From contig NZ_CP101989.1 in NCBI RefSeq assembly GCF_024508275.1, positions 1,922,001-1,986,000 on the forward strand: DNA of 64,000 bases, in the 5' to 3' direction. Source of the DNA: Cellulomonas wangsupingiae (GTDB lineage Bacteria > Actinomycetota > Actinomycetes > Actinomycetales > Cellulomonadaceae). Below the pieces are notes generated by a model that was not told the origin of the DNA, made no database searches, and was given only the letters and a program-made list of their open reading frames with translations. This document shows, in pieces, positions 52,801 through 60,166 of this stretch. How positions within the stretch are numbered: the stretch's first letter is position 1; each line of letters opens with the position of its first letter. The translations under genes were made by a program, and so were the position numbers.

Positions 52801-54073
52801 CTGGCTCGACGTACTGGTCGTCGCGCTGACGCCGGACGCCGCGGGGCCGGCAACCGCGTCCGCCGTGGCGACGGACCGCGCGCCGGTGCGGACCTCGCCC
52901 GTCCTGCCCCCGCAGCCGGCGGCGGCCGGCGCGGCGGCGGACGCCGGCCCGCCCCGTGCGACGCGGGCGCGTCCGGGCGCCGCGCGGATCGTCGTCAACC
53001 GGCGCCTGGGCGCCCCGGGGTCGGGCAAGGAGGTGCGGCAGGTCGTCCTCGACACCACGGGCAGCCCGCTGCCGCTGACGTACCGGGCCGGGGACGCGGT
53101 GGCGGTCCACCCGGTCAACACCGGGCCCCTGGTCGAGCTGTGGCTCGCGCGCACCGGCCTGTCCGGTGACGAGGCGGTCACCCTGGACGGCGCGCGACGG
53201 CCCCTGGCGGACGCCCTGCGCACCGACCTGGACCTGACGCGGCCCGCGACGCCGCTGCTGCGGTTCGTCGCCGACCGGTCGGCCGACCCGGACCTGCGCC
53301 GGCTGCTGGGCCCCGGGCACCGCGACACCCTGCGGACGTGGCTGTGGGGCCGTCAGGTCGTCGACGTCGTCGCCGGGGTCCGTGCCGACGCCCAGGCGTG
53401 GGTGGACGTCCTGCCGCGCCTGCAGCCGCGGCAGTACTCGATCTCCTCCAGCCCGCACGCCGACCCGGACCGCATCGCGATGACGGTGGGCGTCGTGCGG
53501 TACAGCGGCCCGGCCGGGGACCCGCGGGCGGGGGTCTGCTCGGCGTACCTGGCCGACGCCGCGGACGGTGCGCAGCTCGCCGTGCACGTGCAGCCGTCCG
53601 CGCACTTCCACCTGCCCGAGGACGGGTCGGTCCCGGTGGTCATGGTGGGGCCGGGCACCGGCGTCGCACCCTTCCTCGGGTTCCTCGCCGAGCGTCGGGC
53701 GCGTGCCGCGACGGGGCCGGGCTGGCTGTTCTTCGGCGAGCGCCACGCCGCCACGGACTTCTGGTACCGCGAGGAGCTGGCGGAGCTGCAGGCGCAGGGC
53801 GTGCTGACCCGGCTCGACACGGCCTTCTCCCGGGACCAGCGCACGACCGTGTACGTGCAGGACCGGATGCGCGAGCAGGGGGCGCGGCTGTGGTCGTGGC
53901 TCGAGCAGGGCGCCCACGTGTACGTGTGCGGGGACGCCGCCCGGATGGCGGCGGACGTCGACCGGGCGCTGCGCGACGTCGTGGCGTCGCACGGCGCGAC
54001 GACCCCGCAGGACGCGGCCGCGTACGTCAGCCGGATGGCCAAGGAACGCCGTTACGTGCGCGACGTGTACTGA
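49871..54073 (+). CDS. Assimilatory nitrate reductase fused to a diflavin (CysJ-like) reductase
   Basis: A 1400-residue fusion. Residues 1-735: molybdopterin oxidoreductase with the [4Fe-4S] motif C21-x2-C24-x3-C28-x28-C57 (TVCSYCGVGCG), NSRLCMASAGTGYKLSLGSD (Cys ligand region) and MTKTGKVPALNKLEPGPFVE, as in NasA/NarB. A Pro/Ala-rich linker follows (about 735-845). Then a flavodoxin FMN domain, VLWASQTGTAEEVAGLVARR near 846, with STFGDGDAPDNG; the FAD site RLQPRQYSISSSPHADPD near 1186; and the NADPH site GPGTGVAPFLGFLAERRA near 1259, ending KERRYVRDVY. NADPH to FAD to FMN to [4Fe-4S] to Mo in one chain is inferred. No separate reductase is needed. No nitrite reductase gene is adjacent. Confidence 0.95.
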   Translation: MTSTTTAQDERTATTQVATVCSYCGVGCGIVLDVGPDGAVRRASGDRSHPSNAGRLCTKGATSATMLAAGGRLTRALVRPERGAEPVPADVDAAIDTVAHRLREILDRDGPDAIALYVSGQMSIEAQYLANKLAKGFLRTNQIESNSRLCMASAGTGYKLSLGSDGPPGSYDDLDHADVFLVIGANMADCHPVLFLRLLDRVKAGARLVVVDPRRTATADKADLFLQVRPGTDIALLNGLLHLLVEADAVDEEFVATHTQGWEAMPELLADYPPEVVESITGVPQADLRAAAAMIAGARDWVSCWTMGLNQSTHGTWNTNALVNLHLATGAIGRRGSGPFSLTGQPNAMGGREMGYMGPGLPGQRSVLDPDDRAFCEDLWQVPRGTIRADGVGAGTVDMFRRMADGEIRACWVICTNPVASVGNRRTVIEGLERAELVVAQDVFVDTETNAYADVVLPAAMWSEADGVMVSSERTMTLARRALAAPGQALPDWQLVARVATAMGFEGFAHTSSQEVFDELRRASNPRTGYDLRGISYDRLRREPVQWPCASPDAPARNPVRYLNDGEHRPVLTYPDGTRPRLAFATPSGRAVFHARPHADPAELPDDDHPFWFTTGRVQHQWHTMTKTGKVPALNKLEPGPFVEVNPVDAARLGLVGGATVEVASRRGRAVLPVDVTDRVPPGTCFAPFHWNDVFGEYLAVNAVTNDAVDPLSFQPELKACAVALTPVTVVEPATAAPASGATPSTPPPDAPAPPRGPGIDGPVTMQALAAALGVDDVATPVLGDDERRYLSGFLAGLGRGAAGTPVLPPSAPLSGDHALWVDGVLAGMFSRAPVPAGPAAATRTVTVLWASQTGTAEEVAGLVARRLAGAGRTPRVVAMDDALDDLPRSGDLVLVTSTFGDGDAPDNGAALWELLADPEAPSFEGARFAVLALGDPSYDRFCGHGRRLDGRLAELGGQRLLPRLDRAPGDDEAVGAWLDVLVVALTPDAAGPATASAVATDRAPVRTSPVLPPQPAAAGAAADAGPPRATRARPGAARIVVNRRLGAPGSGKEVRQVVLDTTGSPLPLTYRAGDAVAVHPVNTGPLVELWLARTGLSGDEAVTLDGARRPLADALRTDLDLTRPATPLLRFVADRSADPDLRRLLGPGHRDTLRTWLWGRQVVDVVAGVRADAQAWVDVLPRLQPRQYSISSSPHADPDRIAMTVGVVRYSGPAGDPRAGVCSAYLADAADGAQLAVHVQPSAHFHLPEDGSVPVVMVGPGTGVAPFLGFLAERRARAATGPGWLFFGERHAATDFWYREELAELQAQGVLTRLDTAFSRDQRTTVYVQDRMREQGARLWSWLEQGAHVYVCGDAARMAADVDRALRDVVASHGATTPQDAAAYVSRMAKERRYVRDVY

Positions 54074-54163
54074 CGGGAGATGCGGCGGTGGCGGCCCGGT
54101 ACGACGTTTCGCGCGGTCCGGCGAGAGTACGGCGGCGGGACATTCGGACGCATGTGCAGGTCG

Positions 54164-54180
54164 CGCGTCCAGGAAATGCA
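54164..54180 (+). repeat. Copy A of the GCGTCCAGNAAATGC repeat
   Basis: CGCGTCCAGGAAATGCA lies between the nitrate reductase stop and the end of the second crcB. Two further copies at 55192-55208 and 55238-55252 flank the crcB pair on its other side in the same orientation. The surrounding 54074-54201 holds no gene. Confidence 0.6.
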
Positions 54181-54201
54181 CCGCCCGAGCGCAGCCGTTT
54201 C

Positions 54202-54579
54202 CTACATCGAGTCGCCCCAGCGGTATCCCAGCGCCGCGAGCGCGACGGCCACCGCGAGCACGCCGACGCCGTAGGCGAGCGCGACTCCCCATTTCTTCTG
54301 ACGCACGAGCTGGACCAGCTCGTAGCTCGCCGTGCTGAACGTCGTGTAACCGCCGAGGAATCCGGTGCCCAGGGCGGCGCTCACGTCCGTCGAGGCCAGG
54401 TCGCCGGCCACCAGGCCCGTCAGCAGGCCGAGCAGGAACGACCCGGTGAGGTTGATGACCGTGGTCGGCCACGGGAACGCCGACGTGGTGCGGGAGCGCA
54501 CCAGTGCGTCCACCACGTAGCGGGTGCAGGCGCCGGCGCCGCCGGCCACCACCACCAGCAGGAACAGGCCCGGTGTCAT
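54202..54579 (-). CDS. crcB: Fluoride efflux channel CrcB/Fluc
   Basis: 125 residues, four membrane helices. Dual-topology type fluoride channel subunit: GGAGACTRYVVDALVRSR (Gly-Ala-x2-R-Y), FPWPTTVINLTGSFLLGLLT (N-x2-G-S-F), GTGFLGGYTTFSTASYEL (T-T-F-S pore signature). It is the second of a crcB pair, overlapping the first by ATGA. Paired genes in Gram-positive bacteria often encode subunits that form a heterodimer with fixed opposite orientations. Confidence 0.94.
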   Translation of the reverse strand: MTPGLFLLVVVAGGAGACTRYVVDALVRSRTTSAFPWPTTVINLTGSFLLGLLTGLVAGDLASTDVSAALGTGFLGGYTTFSTASYELVQLVRQKKWGVALAYGVGVLAVAVALAALGYRWGDSM

Positions 54580-55112
54580 GACGCCCTCCTCGTCGCCCCG
54601 TGCGGGTCGGCGTGCCCCTCGATGCGGCGCAGCTCCTGCTCGTCGGGTCCGCGCGGGTGCAGGCGCGAGCCGAGCGCGATGCCGGCGAGCGTCGCGAGAG
54701 CGCCGAGCACCACGGTGCCCAGCGCGTACGTCACGGCGATGCCGCCCCGGGAGTGGTCGAGCAGGACGGCCGTGTCGGTGGCCAGCGAGCTGTAGGTGCT
54801 CAGGCCGCCGCAGAACCCGGTGCCGAGGAGGAGCTTGAGCCTGCCGGCCAGGGGCGTCCCGGGCAGGGCGCGTGCCACGCCCTCGTACAGGTAGCCCAGG
54901 GCGAAGGCCGCGAGCAGGTTGACCACCGGGATGACGACCGGGATGTCGTCGACGTCCGGCACCGCGAGCGACAGGCCCTCACGTGCCGCGACCCCGGCCG
55001 CTCCGCCGACGAGCACGAGGCCGATCGCGGACCAGCGCAGCGTCACGCGGTGCGGTGCCGCGTGAGGTGCGCCCTGTGGCGCAGGTGCCGCGCCCCCGGG
55101 AGTCGTCGTCAT
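54576..55112 (-). CDS. crcB: Fluoride efflux channel CrcB/Fluc, longer paralogue
   Basis: 178 residues. Core helices with LVLVGGAAGVAAREGLSLAV, VVIPVVNLLAAFALGYLYEG (N-x2-A-x-F variation), LLLGTGFCGGLSTYSSLATD (the T-F-S turn is here S-T-Y-S-S). Both tails are long: 30 residues of Pro/Ala-rich N-terminus and 25 charged residues after the last helix. The pore motif departs from the paralogue's, so this may be the partner of a heterodimer. TAGCGT lies 7 nt before the ATG on the minus strand. No fluoride riboswitch seen upstream. Confidence 0.9.
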   Translation of the reverse strand: MTTTPGGAAPAPQGAPHAAPHRVTLRWSAIGLVLVGGAAGVAAREGLSLAVPDVDDIPVVIPVVNLLAAFALGYLYEGVARALPGTPLAGRLKLLLGTGFCGGLSTYSSLATDTAVLLDHSRGGIAVTYALGTVVLGALATLAGIALGSRLHPRGPDEQELRRIEGHADPHGATRRAS

Positions 55113-55170
55113 GGTCGTCACGCTAGGGCGAAATATTCCCGGTCGCCTGCGCAGATGACCACGACGATCG

Positions 55171-55252
55171 GTGAAGCGATTCATTCGACCACGCGTCCAG
55201 AAATGGCAAGGGCGTGAAAATCGATTCACTTGCGCAGGCGTCCAGTAAATGC
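55171..55252 (+). repeat. Two tandem composite repeats between crcB and ureA
   Basis: Unit 1: GTGAAGCGATTCA (55171-55183), then GCGTCCAGAAATGGC from 55193. Unit 2: GTGAAAATCGATTCAC (55214-55229, an inverted repeat GTGAA/TTCAC), then GCGTCCAGTAAATGCC from 55238. Spacing about 45 bp. They lie in the 301-bp divergent gap 55113-55413, which is noticeably AT-richer than the surroundings and has no gene. Copy A at 54164 shares the second half. Likely regulatory, but which gene they serve is not clear. Confidence 0.55.
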
Positions 55253-55332
55253 CTCCCATGTCTTTCGGGTGAACACCGGGTGAAATGTTGCCCGAAGCAC
55301 CCCGGGTACTGGTCGCCCGCTGCTCCCAGAAC

Positions 55333-55360
55333 TTGCCAGGAATGTGCTCCGGGGTATGGT
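55333..55360 (+). promoter_or_regulatory. Sigma-70-like promoter of the urease operon
   Basis: TTGCCA (55333-55338) and TATGGT (55355-55360), 16 bp apart, point to a transcript starting near 55367 and a leader of about 47 nt before the ureA ATG at 55414. It is one of the few sites in the window with a recognisable -35. Confidence 0.5.
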
Positions 55361-55413
55361 CGCTGTAAAGGCGCAGGTTGGCTGCGCGTTCTCGTCCGAA
55401 AGGTCACCGCATC

Positions 55414-55719
55414 ATGGATCTGACGCCTCGTGAGAGGGAGAAGCTCTACGTGTACCAGGTGGCCCAGCTCGCCCGGCAGCGGCGCGAGCGGGGGACCAGG
55501 CTGAACGTGAGCGAGGTGCAGGCGCTCGTCTCCGAGGCGATCCTCGAGGGGGCGCGCGACGGCAAGTCGGTGGCGGAGTGCATGGAGCTCGGCAAGCACG
55601 TCGTCGCCGAGGCCGACTGCATGCCCGGCGTCCGGGAGCGGGTCTCGCTGCTGCAGGTCGAGGCGACGTTCCCGGACGGCAGCAAGCTGGTCTCCTGTCA
55701 CGACCCCGTGTCGGCCTGA
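55414..55719 (+). CDS. ureA: Urease subunit gamma
   Basis: 101 residues. Structural subunit of the nickel urease (urea to ammonia and CO2). MDLTPREREKLYVYQVAQLA and RGTRLNVSEVQALVSEAILE are the family's opening; MPGVRERVSLLQVEATFPDG is the closing part. First gene of the operon. Unlike most operons, ureB does not follow directly but a chelatase-like gene 2 bp downstream. Confidence 0.96.
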   Translation: MDLTPREREKLYVYQVAQLARQRRERGTRLNVSEVQALVSEAILEGARDGKSVAECMELGKHVVAEADCMPGVRERVSLLQVEATFPDGSKLVSCHDPVSA

Positions 55720-55721
55720 GC

Positions 55722-56609
55722 ATGGCCGGCTCCCACGTCCGACCGGTGCTGGTCGGCGGGCACGAGAGCGCGCGGGGGGCCGACCTCGAGCGCCTGCTCG
55801 ACGCCCTGCCGGGTGCTGCGGTGTGCACGCCCGGGCGGTCGCTCCAGGACGTGGTGCGGGCGCGGCTCGCCGGCGGCCCGGAGCCGGTCGCCGTGCTGCC
55901 GATGACGTGGGGCCGGGACCCGGTGATGGTCGCGGACACGGCGCGCACGCTGCGCTGGCTCGCCACGGGGTCCGGCAGGGGGCGGATCGCGCTGTGCACC
56001 CCGTTCGGCACCGTCGACCACCTGGTCGCGCTGCTCCGGGCGGCGGCGACCCGGACGGCCACGCACGTGCCGGGCGCCGGCCTGGTGGTCGCCGCACCGA
56101 AGGCCGACCCGTTCGACGACGCCGAGCTGCACCGGATCGCCCACCTCGTGCGGACGTTCGGCAGCGGGCTGGAGATCGGGGTCGCGTGCGTGGGCACCGA
56201 CGCCGACCTGGAGCGTGCGGTGCACCGCGTCCGCGTGCTCGGCGCGCAGGACGTGGTCGTCGTCCCGGCCGGCTTCGCGGCCACGGCACCCGACGCGGAC
56301 GCCCTCGACGGGGCGTCCTTCTTCGGCCCGCTGCTGTCGGACCCCGCGCTGCTGCGGATCGTCCGGGAGCGTCTGGCGGACGCGGCCCACGAGCTGGCGC
56401 ACGGTCACGACGGCATCGAGGACGGCCTGGCGGCCGACCACGGGCACGGTTACGCCCACTCCCACGCGTTGGGCGAGCACGAGCACCCGCACACCCACGG
56501 CCACACCCACCCGCACCCGCACGACCTTCCCCACGCCCACCAGCCGGGCGCCGGGGACGACGTGACCGCGGCGCCACCACTCGGCGCGCCCGCTCCCGCC
56601 CGCGGCTGA
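55722..56609 (+). CDS. CbiX/SirB-like chelatase-fold protein with a histidine-rich tail, inside the urease operon
   Basis: 295 residues between ureA and ureB. Residues 1-120 and 120-215 read as two CbiX/SirB-like halves: VRPVLVGGHESARGADLERL (H14 at the usual metal-binding His) and LVVAAPKADPFDDAELHRIA with LGAQDVVVVPAGFA. Residues 240-273 hold 14 His in 34 positions (GEHEHPHTHGHTHPHPHD), a metal-buffering tail like those of UreE and some HypB proteins. No ureE is present in this operon. Nickel storage or delivery to urease is inferred; a second reading is a chelatase for sirohaem or a nickel tetrapyrrole. The start lies 2 bp after the ureA stop, so co-expression is clear. Confidence 0.85.
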   Translation: MAGSHVRPVLVGGHESARGADLERLLDALPGAAVCTPGRSLQDVVRARLAGGPEPVAVLPMTWGRDPVMVADTARTLRWLATGSGRGRIALCTPFGTVDHLVALLRAAATRTATHVPGAGLVVAAPKADPFDDAELHRIAHLVRTFGSGLEIGVACVGTDADLERAVHRVRVLGAQDVVVVPAGFAATAPDADALDGASFFGPLLSDPALLRIVRERLADAAHELAHGHDGIEDGLAADHGHGYAHSHALGEHEHPHTHGHTHPHPHDLPHAHQPGAGDDVTAAPPLGAPAPARG

Positions 56610-56651
56610 CGCGGACGTCTCGACCCGACCACCGAAGGCGGAGGAACCACG

Positions 56652-57068
56652 ATGCTCGGCAGCCCGAAGTACCACCACACCGAGGACGACATCGAGATCA
56701 ACGCGGGGCGCCAGAAGGTCACGCTCCTCGTGGCCAACACCGGCGACCGCGCCGTGCAGATCGGGTCGCACTTCCACTTCTTCGAGGTGAACCGCGCCCT
56801 GAAGTTCGACCGTGAGAAGGCGTACGGGATGCACCTGGACATCCCGGCCGGCAACGGCGTCCGGATCGAACCGGGCGACACCCGCGAGGTGACGCTCGTC
56901 GCGTACGGCGGCGGCCGCCGGGTCGTCGGGTTCAACAACCTCGTCGACGGGGGCCTGGACTCCCGCCAGACGCGTCTGGACGCGCTGCGTCGGCTCGCCG
57001 AGCGCGAGTTCGCCGACGGCACACCGGAGCAGCCGGCTGCCGGCACGAAGAACGAGGGGGAGCACTGA
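56652..57068 (+). CDS. ureB: Urease subunit beta
   Basis: 138 residues. Structural subunit. [20 protein letters not shown] and [20 protein letters not shown] with [20 protein letters not shown] are conserved. GGAGGAACC precedes the ATG. The C-terminal 25 residues ([13 protein letters not shown]) extend beyond the usual end and are probably unstructured. The stop overlaps the ureC ATG by one base. Confidence 0.95.
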   Translation: MLGSPKYHHTEDDIEINAGRQKVTLLVANTGDRAVQIGSHFHFFEVNRALKFDREKAYGMHLDIPAGNGVRIEPGDTREVTLVAYGGGRRVVGFNNLVDGGLDSRQTRLDALRRLAEREFADGTPEQPAAGTKNEGEH

Positions 57069-58792
57069 TGGCGATCATCTCGCGCAAGCAGTACACGGAC
57101 CTGTACGGCCCCACCGTCGGGGACAAGGTCCATCTGGCCGACTCGAACCTCGTGATCCAGATCGAGCACGACTTCACCGAGGGGCTCTACGGCGACGAGG
57201 TGGTCTACGGCGGCGGGAAGACCGCACGTGACGGCATGGCGGCCGACCCGCGCACGACCTCGGCGCAGGGCGTGCTGGACCTGGTCATCACCAATGCGAT
57301 CATCCTCGACCCCGTGCTCGGCGTCCTCAAGGGCGACATCGGCGTCAAGGACGGCAAGATCGCCGGCATCGGCAAGGCCGGGAACCCCAACCTCCAGAAC
57401 GGGGTCGACCCGCGCCTGGTGGTCGGCCCGGGGACCGAGCTCCTCGCCGGCGAGCACCTGATCGCGACCGCGGGCGGCATCGACGCGCACGTGCACTACA
57501 TCTCGCCCCAGCAGGGGGACACGGCGATCTGCGGCGGCATCACCACGCTGTTCGGCGGGGGCACCGGCCCGACCGACGGCTCGAACGGTGTCACCACCAC
57601 ACCCGGCGTCTGGAACCTGCACCGCATGCTCGAGGCGGCGGAGGACATGCCCGTCAGCATGGGCATCTACGGCAAGGGCAACGGCTCGTTGCGGCCGGCG
57701 CTCGAGGAGCAGGTCGAGGCCGGGGCGGCCGCCCTGAAGGTCCACGAGGACTACGGGACGACCCCGGCGGCCCTGAGCAACGCCCTGTCCGTGGCGGACG
57801 ACTACGACGTCCAGATCACCGTGCACACGGACAGCCTCAACGAGGCGGGCTACGTCGAGGACACGATCTCCGCGATCGACGGCCGCACCATCCACACGTT
57901 CCACACGGAGGGCGCCGGTGGCGGCCACGCGCCGGACATCATGAAGCTCGCCGGGCACCCGAACGTGCTGCCGTCGTCGACGAACCCGACCCTGCCCTAC
58001 ACCGTGAACTCCGTCGACGAGCTCCTCGACATGGTGATGGTCTGCCACCACCTGTCGCACGACGTCCCCGAGGACGTCGCGTTCGCGGACTCCCGCGTGC
58101 GTGCCGAGACGATCTCGGCCGAGACCGTGCTGCACGACGAGGGCGTCATCTCGATGTTCTCGTCGGACTCCCAGGCGATGGGCCGGATCGGCGAGTCCTT
58201 CACGCGGGCGTTCCAGACCGCCCACCACAACAAGGACAAGCGCGGCAAGCTGCCGCAGGACGCCGAGGGCAACGACAACTTCCGCGTGCTGCGGTACCTC
58301 GCCAAGGTCACGATCAACCCGGCGATCACGTGCGGCATCTCCGACTACGTCGGCTCGCTCGAGGTCGGCAAGATCGCCGACATCGTGCTGTGGCCGGTCG
58401 GGTCGTTCGCGGCCAAGCCGAAGATGGTCCTCCAGGGCGGCCTCGTCAAGTGGGCCGTCATGGGGGAGCCGAACGCCTCGCTGCCGACGCCGCAGCCGGT
58501 CTTCTACCGGCCGATGTTCGGGTCGTTCGGCAGGGCGCAGCAGAGCACCCGGGTGACGTACATGTCGCAGGCGGCCGTCGAGGCCGGTGTCCCGGACAAG
58601 CTGGGGCTGGAGAGCACGGTGCTGCCGGTGCGCCGCACCCGCCAGCTCGGCAAGGGCCACATGGTGCGCAACGGCTCCCTGCCCGTCGTCGACGTGGACC
58701 CCGAGACGTACAAGGTGACCCTCGACGGGGAGCCGGCCCACATCGAACCGGCGCAGACGCTGCCCATGACCCAGCTCTTCTTCCTGGCCTGA
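57068..58792 (+). CDS. ureC: Urease subunit alpha (catalytic)
   Basis: 574 residues. Carries the dinickel site: His pair in [14 protein letters not shown], the carbamylated Lys in [20 protein letters not shown], further His in [19 protein letters not shown] and [20 protein letters not shown], and Asp in [16 protein letters not shown]. The flap Cys/His region [20 protein letters not shown] is intact. Complete and typical; the enzyme should be active once nickel is inserted by UreFGD. Confidence 0.98.
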   Translation: MAIISRKQYTDLYGPTVGDKVHLADSNLVIQIEHDFTEGLYGDEVVYGGGKTARDGMAADPRTTSAQGVLDLVITNAIILDPVLGVLKGDIGVKDGKIAGIGKAGNPNLQNGVDPRLVVGPGTELLAGEHLIATAGGIDAHVHYISPQQGDTAICGGITTLFGGGTGPTDGSNGVTTTPGVWNLHRMLEAAEDMPVSMGIYGKGNGSLRPALEEQVEAGAAALKVHEDYGTTPAALSNALSVADDYDVQITVHTDSLNEAGYVEDTISAIDGRTIHTFHTEGAGGGHAPDIMKLAGHPNVLPSSTNPTLPYTVNSVDELLDMVMVCHHLSHDVPEDVAFADSRVRAETISAETVLHDEGVISMFSSDSQAMGRIGESFTRAFQTAHHNKDKRGKLPQDAEGNDNFRVLRYLAKVTINPAITCGISDYVGSLEVGKIADIVLWPVGSFAAKPKMVLQGGLVKWAVMGEPNASLPTPQPVFYRPMFGSFGRAQQSTRVTYMSQAAVEAGVPDKLGLESTVLPVRRTRQLGKGHMVRNGSLPVVDVDPETYKVTLDGEPAHIEPAQTLPMTQLFFLA

Positions 58793-58800
58793 GGAGCACG

Positions 58801-59493
58801 GTGGCGACCGACGTCCGGGCGCTGCTCATGAGCCTGCAGCTGTCCGACTCCGCGTTCCCGAGCGGCTTCTACACGATGTCGCACGGGCTCGAGGGGTTCA
58901 GCCAGGCGCGGCTGGTCGACCACGGGGGGGTGGTCGGCCTGCTGCGCGGGCTGCTGCGGCACGGGGTGGGCCCGGGCGACGCGACAGCGCTCGCCCGGGC
59001 CCACGAGGCGGTCGTCGCCGGCGACTGGGAGCGGGTGCACCAGGTCGACCACCTGCTGTTCGCGACCAAGCTCAACGCCGAGATGCGGCGGGCGTCGGTG
59101 CGCAGCGGGCACCAGCTCACGGACGTCGTGGGCGTGGCGGTGGGCGGTCCCGAGATCGCCCGGTGGGCGCAGGGCCTGGCGGCGAAGCGGTCGCCCGGGT
59201 GCCAGCCGGTCGCCACCGCCGTGGTGTACGCCGCGACGGGGGTGAGCACGACCGCGGCCGTCGCGTCGGACCTCGCGGCGTTCTCGATGAGCGTGCTCGG
59301 GGCGGCGCTGCGTCTGCGGCTCGCGGACCACCGGGAGGTGCAGGTGGCCCTGCACGCGCTCGCACCGGTGATCGAGGAGGTGGCCGACGAGGCCGTCGGC
59401 CGCGACCTGGGCGACATGGGCGGCTGCGCCCCCATGGCGGACGTGATGTCGGCGCAGCACGAGCGTGCCGAGGCGCGCCTGTTCGCCAGCTGA
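58801..59493 (+). CDS. ureF: Urease accessory protein UreF
   Basis: 230 residues from a GTG preceded by GAGGAG. UreF binds UreD on the apo-urease and gates UreG GTPase activity. LQLSDSAFPSGFYTMSHGLE, RRASVRSGHQLTDVV, HREVQVALHALAPVIEEVAD and DMGGCAPMADVMSAQHERAE are family segments. Sits between ureC and ureG. Confidence 0.93.
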   Translation: MATDVRALLMSLQLSDSAFPSGFYTMSHGLEGFSQARLVDHGGVVGLLRGLLRHGVGPGDATALARAHEAVVAGDWERVHQVDHLLFATKLNAEMRRASVRSGHQLTDVVGVAVGGPEIARWAQGLAAKRSPGCQPVATAVVYAATGVSTTAAVASDLAAFSMSVLGAALRLRLADHREVQVALHALAPVIEEVADEAVGRDLGDMGGCAPMADVMSAQHERAEARLFAS

Positions 59494-59530
59494 GGACGTG
59501 CCGGCGGACGCCGGCAGGACGGAGACGAGG

Positions 59531-60166
59531 ATGAACGAGAACGTGCTGAGGATCGGCATCGGTGGCCCGGTGGGCTCCGGCAAGACCGCCCTGACGGAGG
59601 CGCTGGTACCGCGGCTGATCGCCGTCGGGCGGCGTCCTGCCGTGATCACCAACGACATCTACACCCAGGAGGACGCCCACCACGTGCGCCGGGAGCTCGC
59701 CGGCGTGCTCGACCCCGAGCGGGTGGTCGGCGTCGAGACGGGTGCGTGCCCGCACACGGCTGTCCGCGACGACCCGACGATGAACCTGGCCGCGGGGGCG
59801 GAGATGCTCGAGCGGTTCCCCGACGTGGACACGCTGCTGTACGAGTCGGGGGGCGACAACCTCACGCTCACGTTCTCCCCGGCGCTCGCCGACGTCTTCG
59901 TCTTCGTGCTGGACACGTCGGAGGGCGAGAAGATGCCGCGCAAGCGGGGTCCGGGCATCACGGACTCCGACATCCTCGTCATCAACAAGATCGACATCGC
60001 GCAGTACGTGCGCACGGACCTGGGTGTGATGGAGTCCGACGCGTACCGGGTCCGCGACGGCAAGCCGGTGGTGCTGACCAACTCGCTCACGGGCGAGGGC
60101 GTCGACGTGCTGCAGGACCAGATCCTGGCGATGTGGGACGAGCGCAGCCGCGCGCTGGTGCCGTGA
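59531..60166 (+). CDS. ureG: Urease accessory GTPase UreG
   Basis: 211 residues. SIMIBI GTPase coupling GTP hydrolysis to nickel delivery. P-loop LRIGIGGPVGSGKTALTEAL; VITNDIYTQEDAHHV; the metal-binding Cys-Pro-His in GVETGACPHTAVRDDPTMNL; LLYESGGDNLTLTFSP; G4 VINKIDIAQYV. It lacks an N-terminal His-rich stretch, so any nickel store must be elsewhere, for which the His-rich protein of this operon is the only candidate seen. The GTG of ureD overlaps its stop. Confidence 0.97.
   Translation: MNENVLRIGIGGPVGSGKTALTEALVPRLIAVGRRPAVITNDIYTQEDAHHVRRELAGVLDPERVVGVETGACPHTAVRDDPTMNLAAGAEMLERFPDVDTLLYESGGDNLTLTFSPALADVFVFVLDTSEGEKMPRKRGPGITDSDILVINKIDIAQYVRTDLGVMESDAYRVRDGKPVVLTNSLTGEGVDVLQDQILAMWDERSRALVP

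Noticed and set aside
49289..54472. A 1727-codon open frame on the minus strand across the nitrate reductase
   Set aside because: It is the antisense shadow of the 1400-residue fusion and crcB. The translation is a low-complexity Arg/Asp/Val-rich string with no domain motif, as expected in GC-rich DNA.
55113..55300. Fluoride riboswitch upstream of crcB
   Set aside because: I looked for the conserved GGNGAUGG start and the CUGAUGA/CUCC segments on the minus strand and did not find them; the leader is also probably too short (leaderless start).
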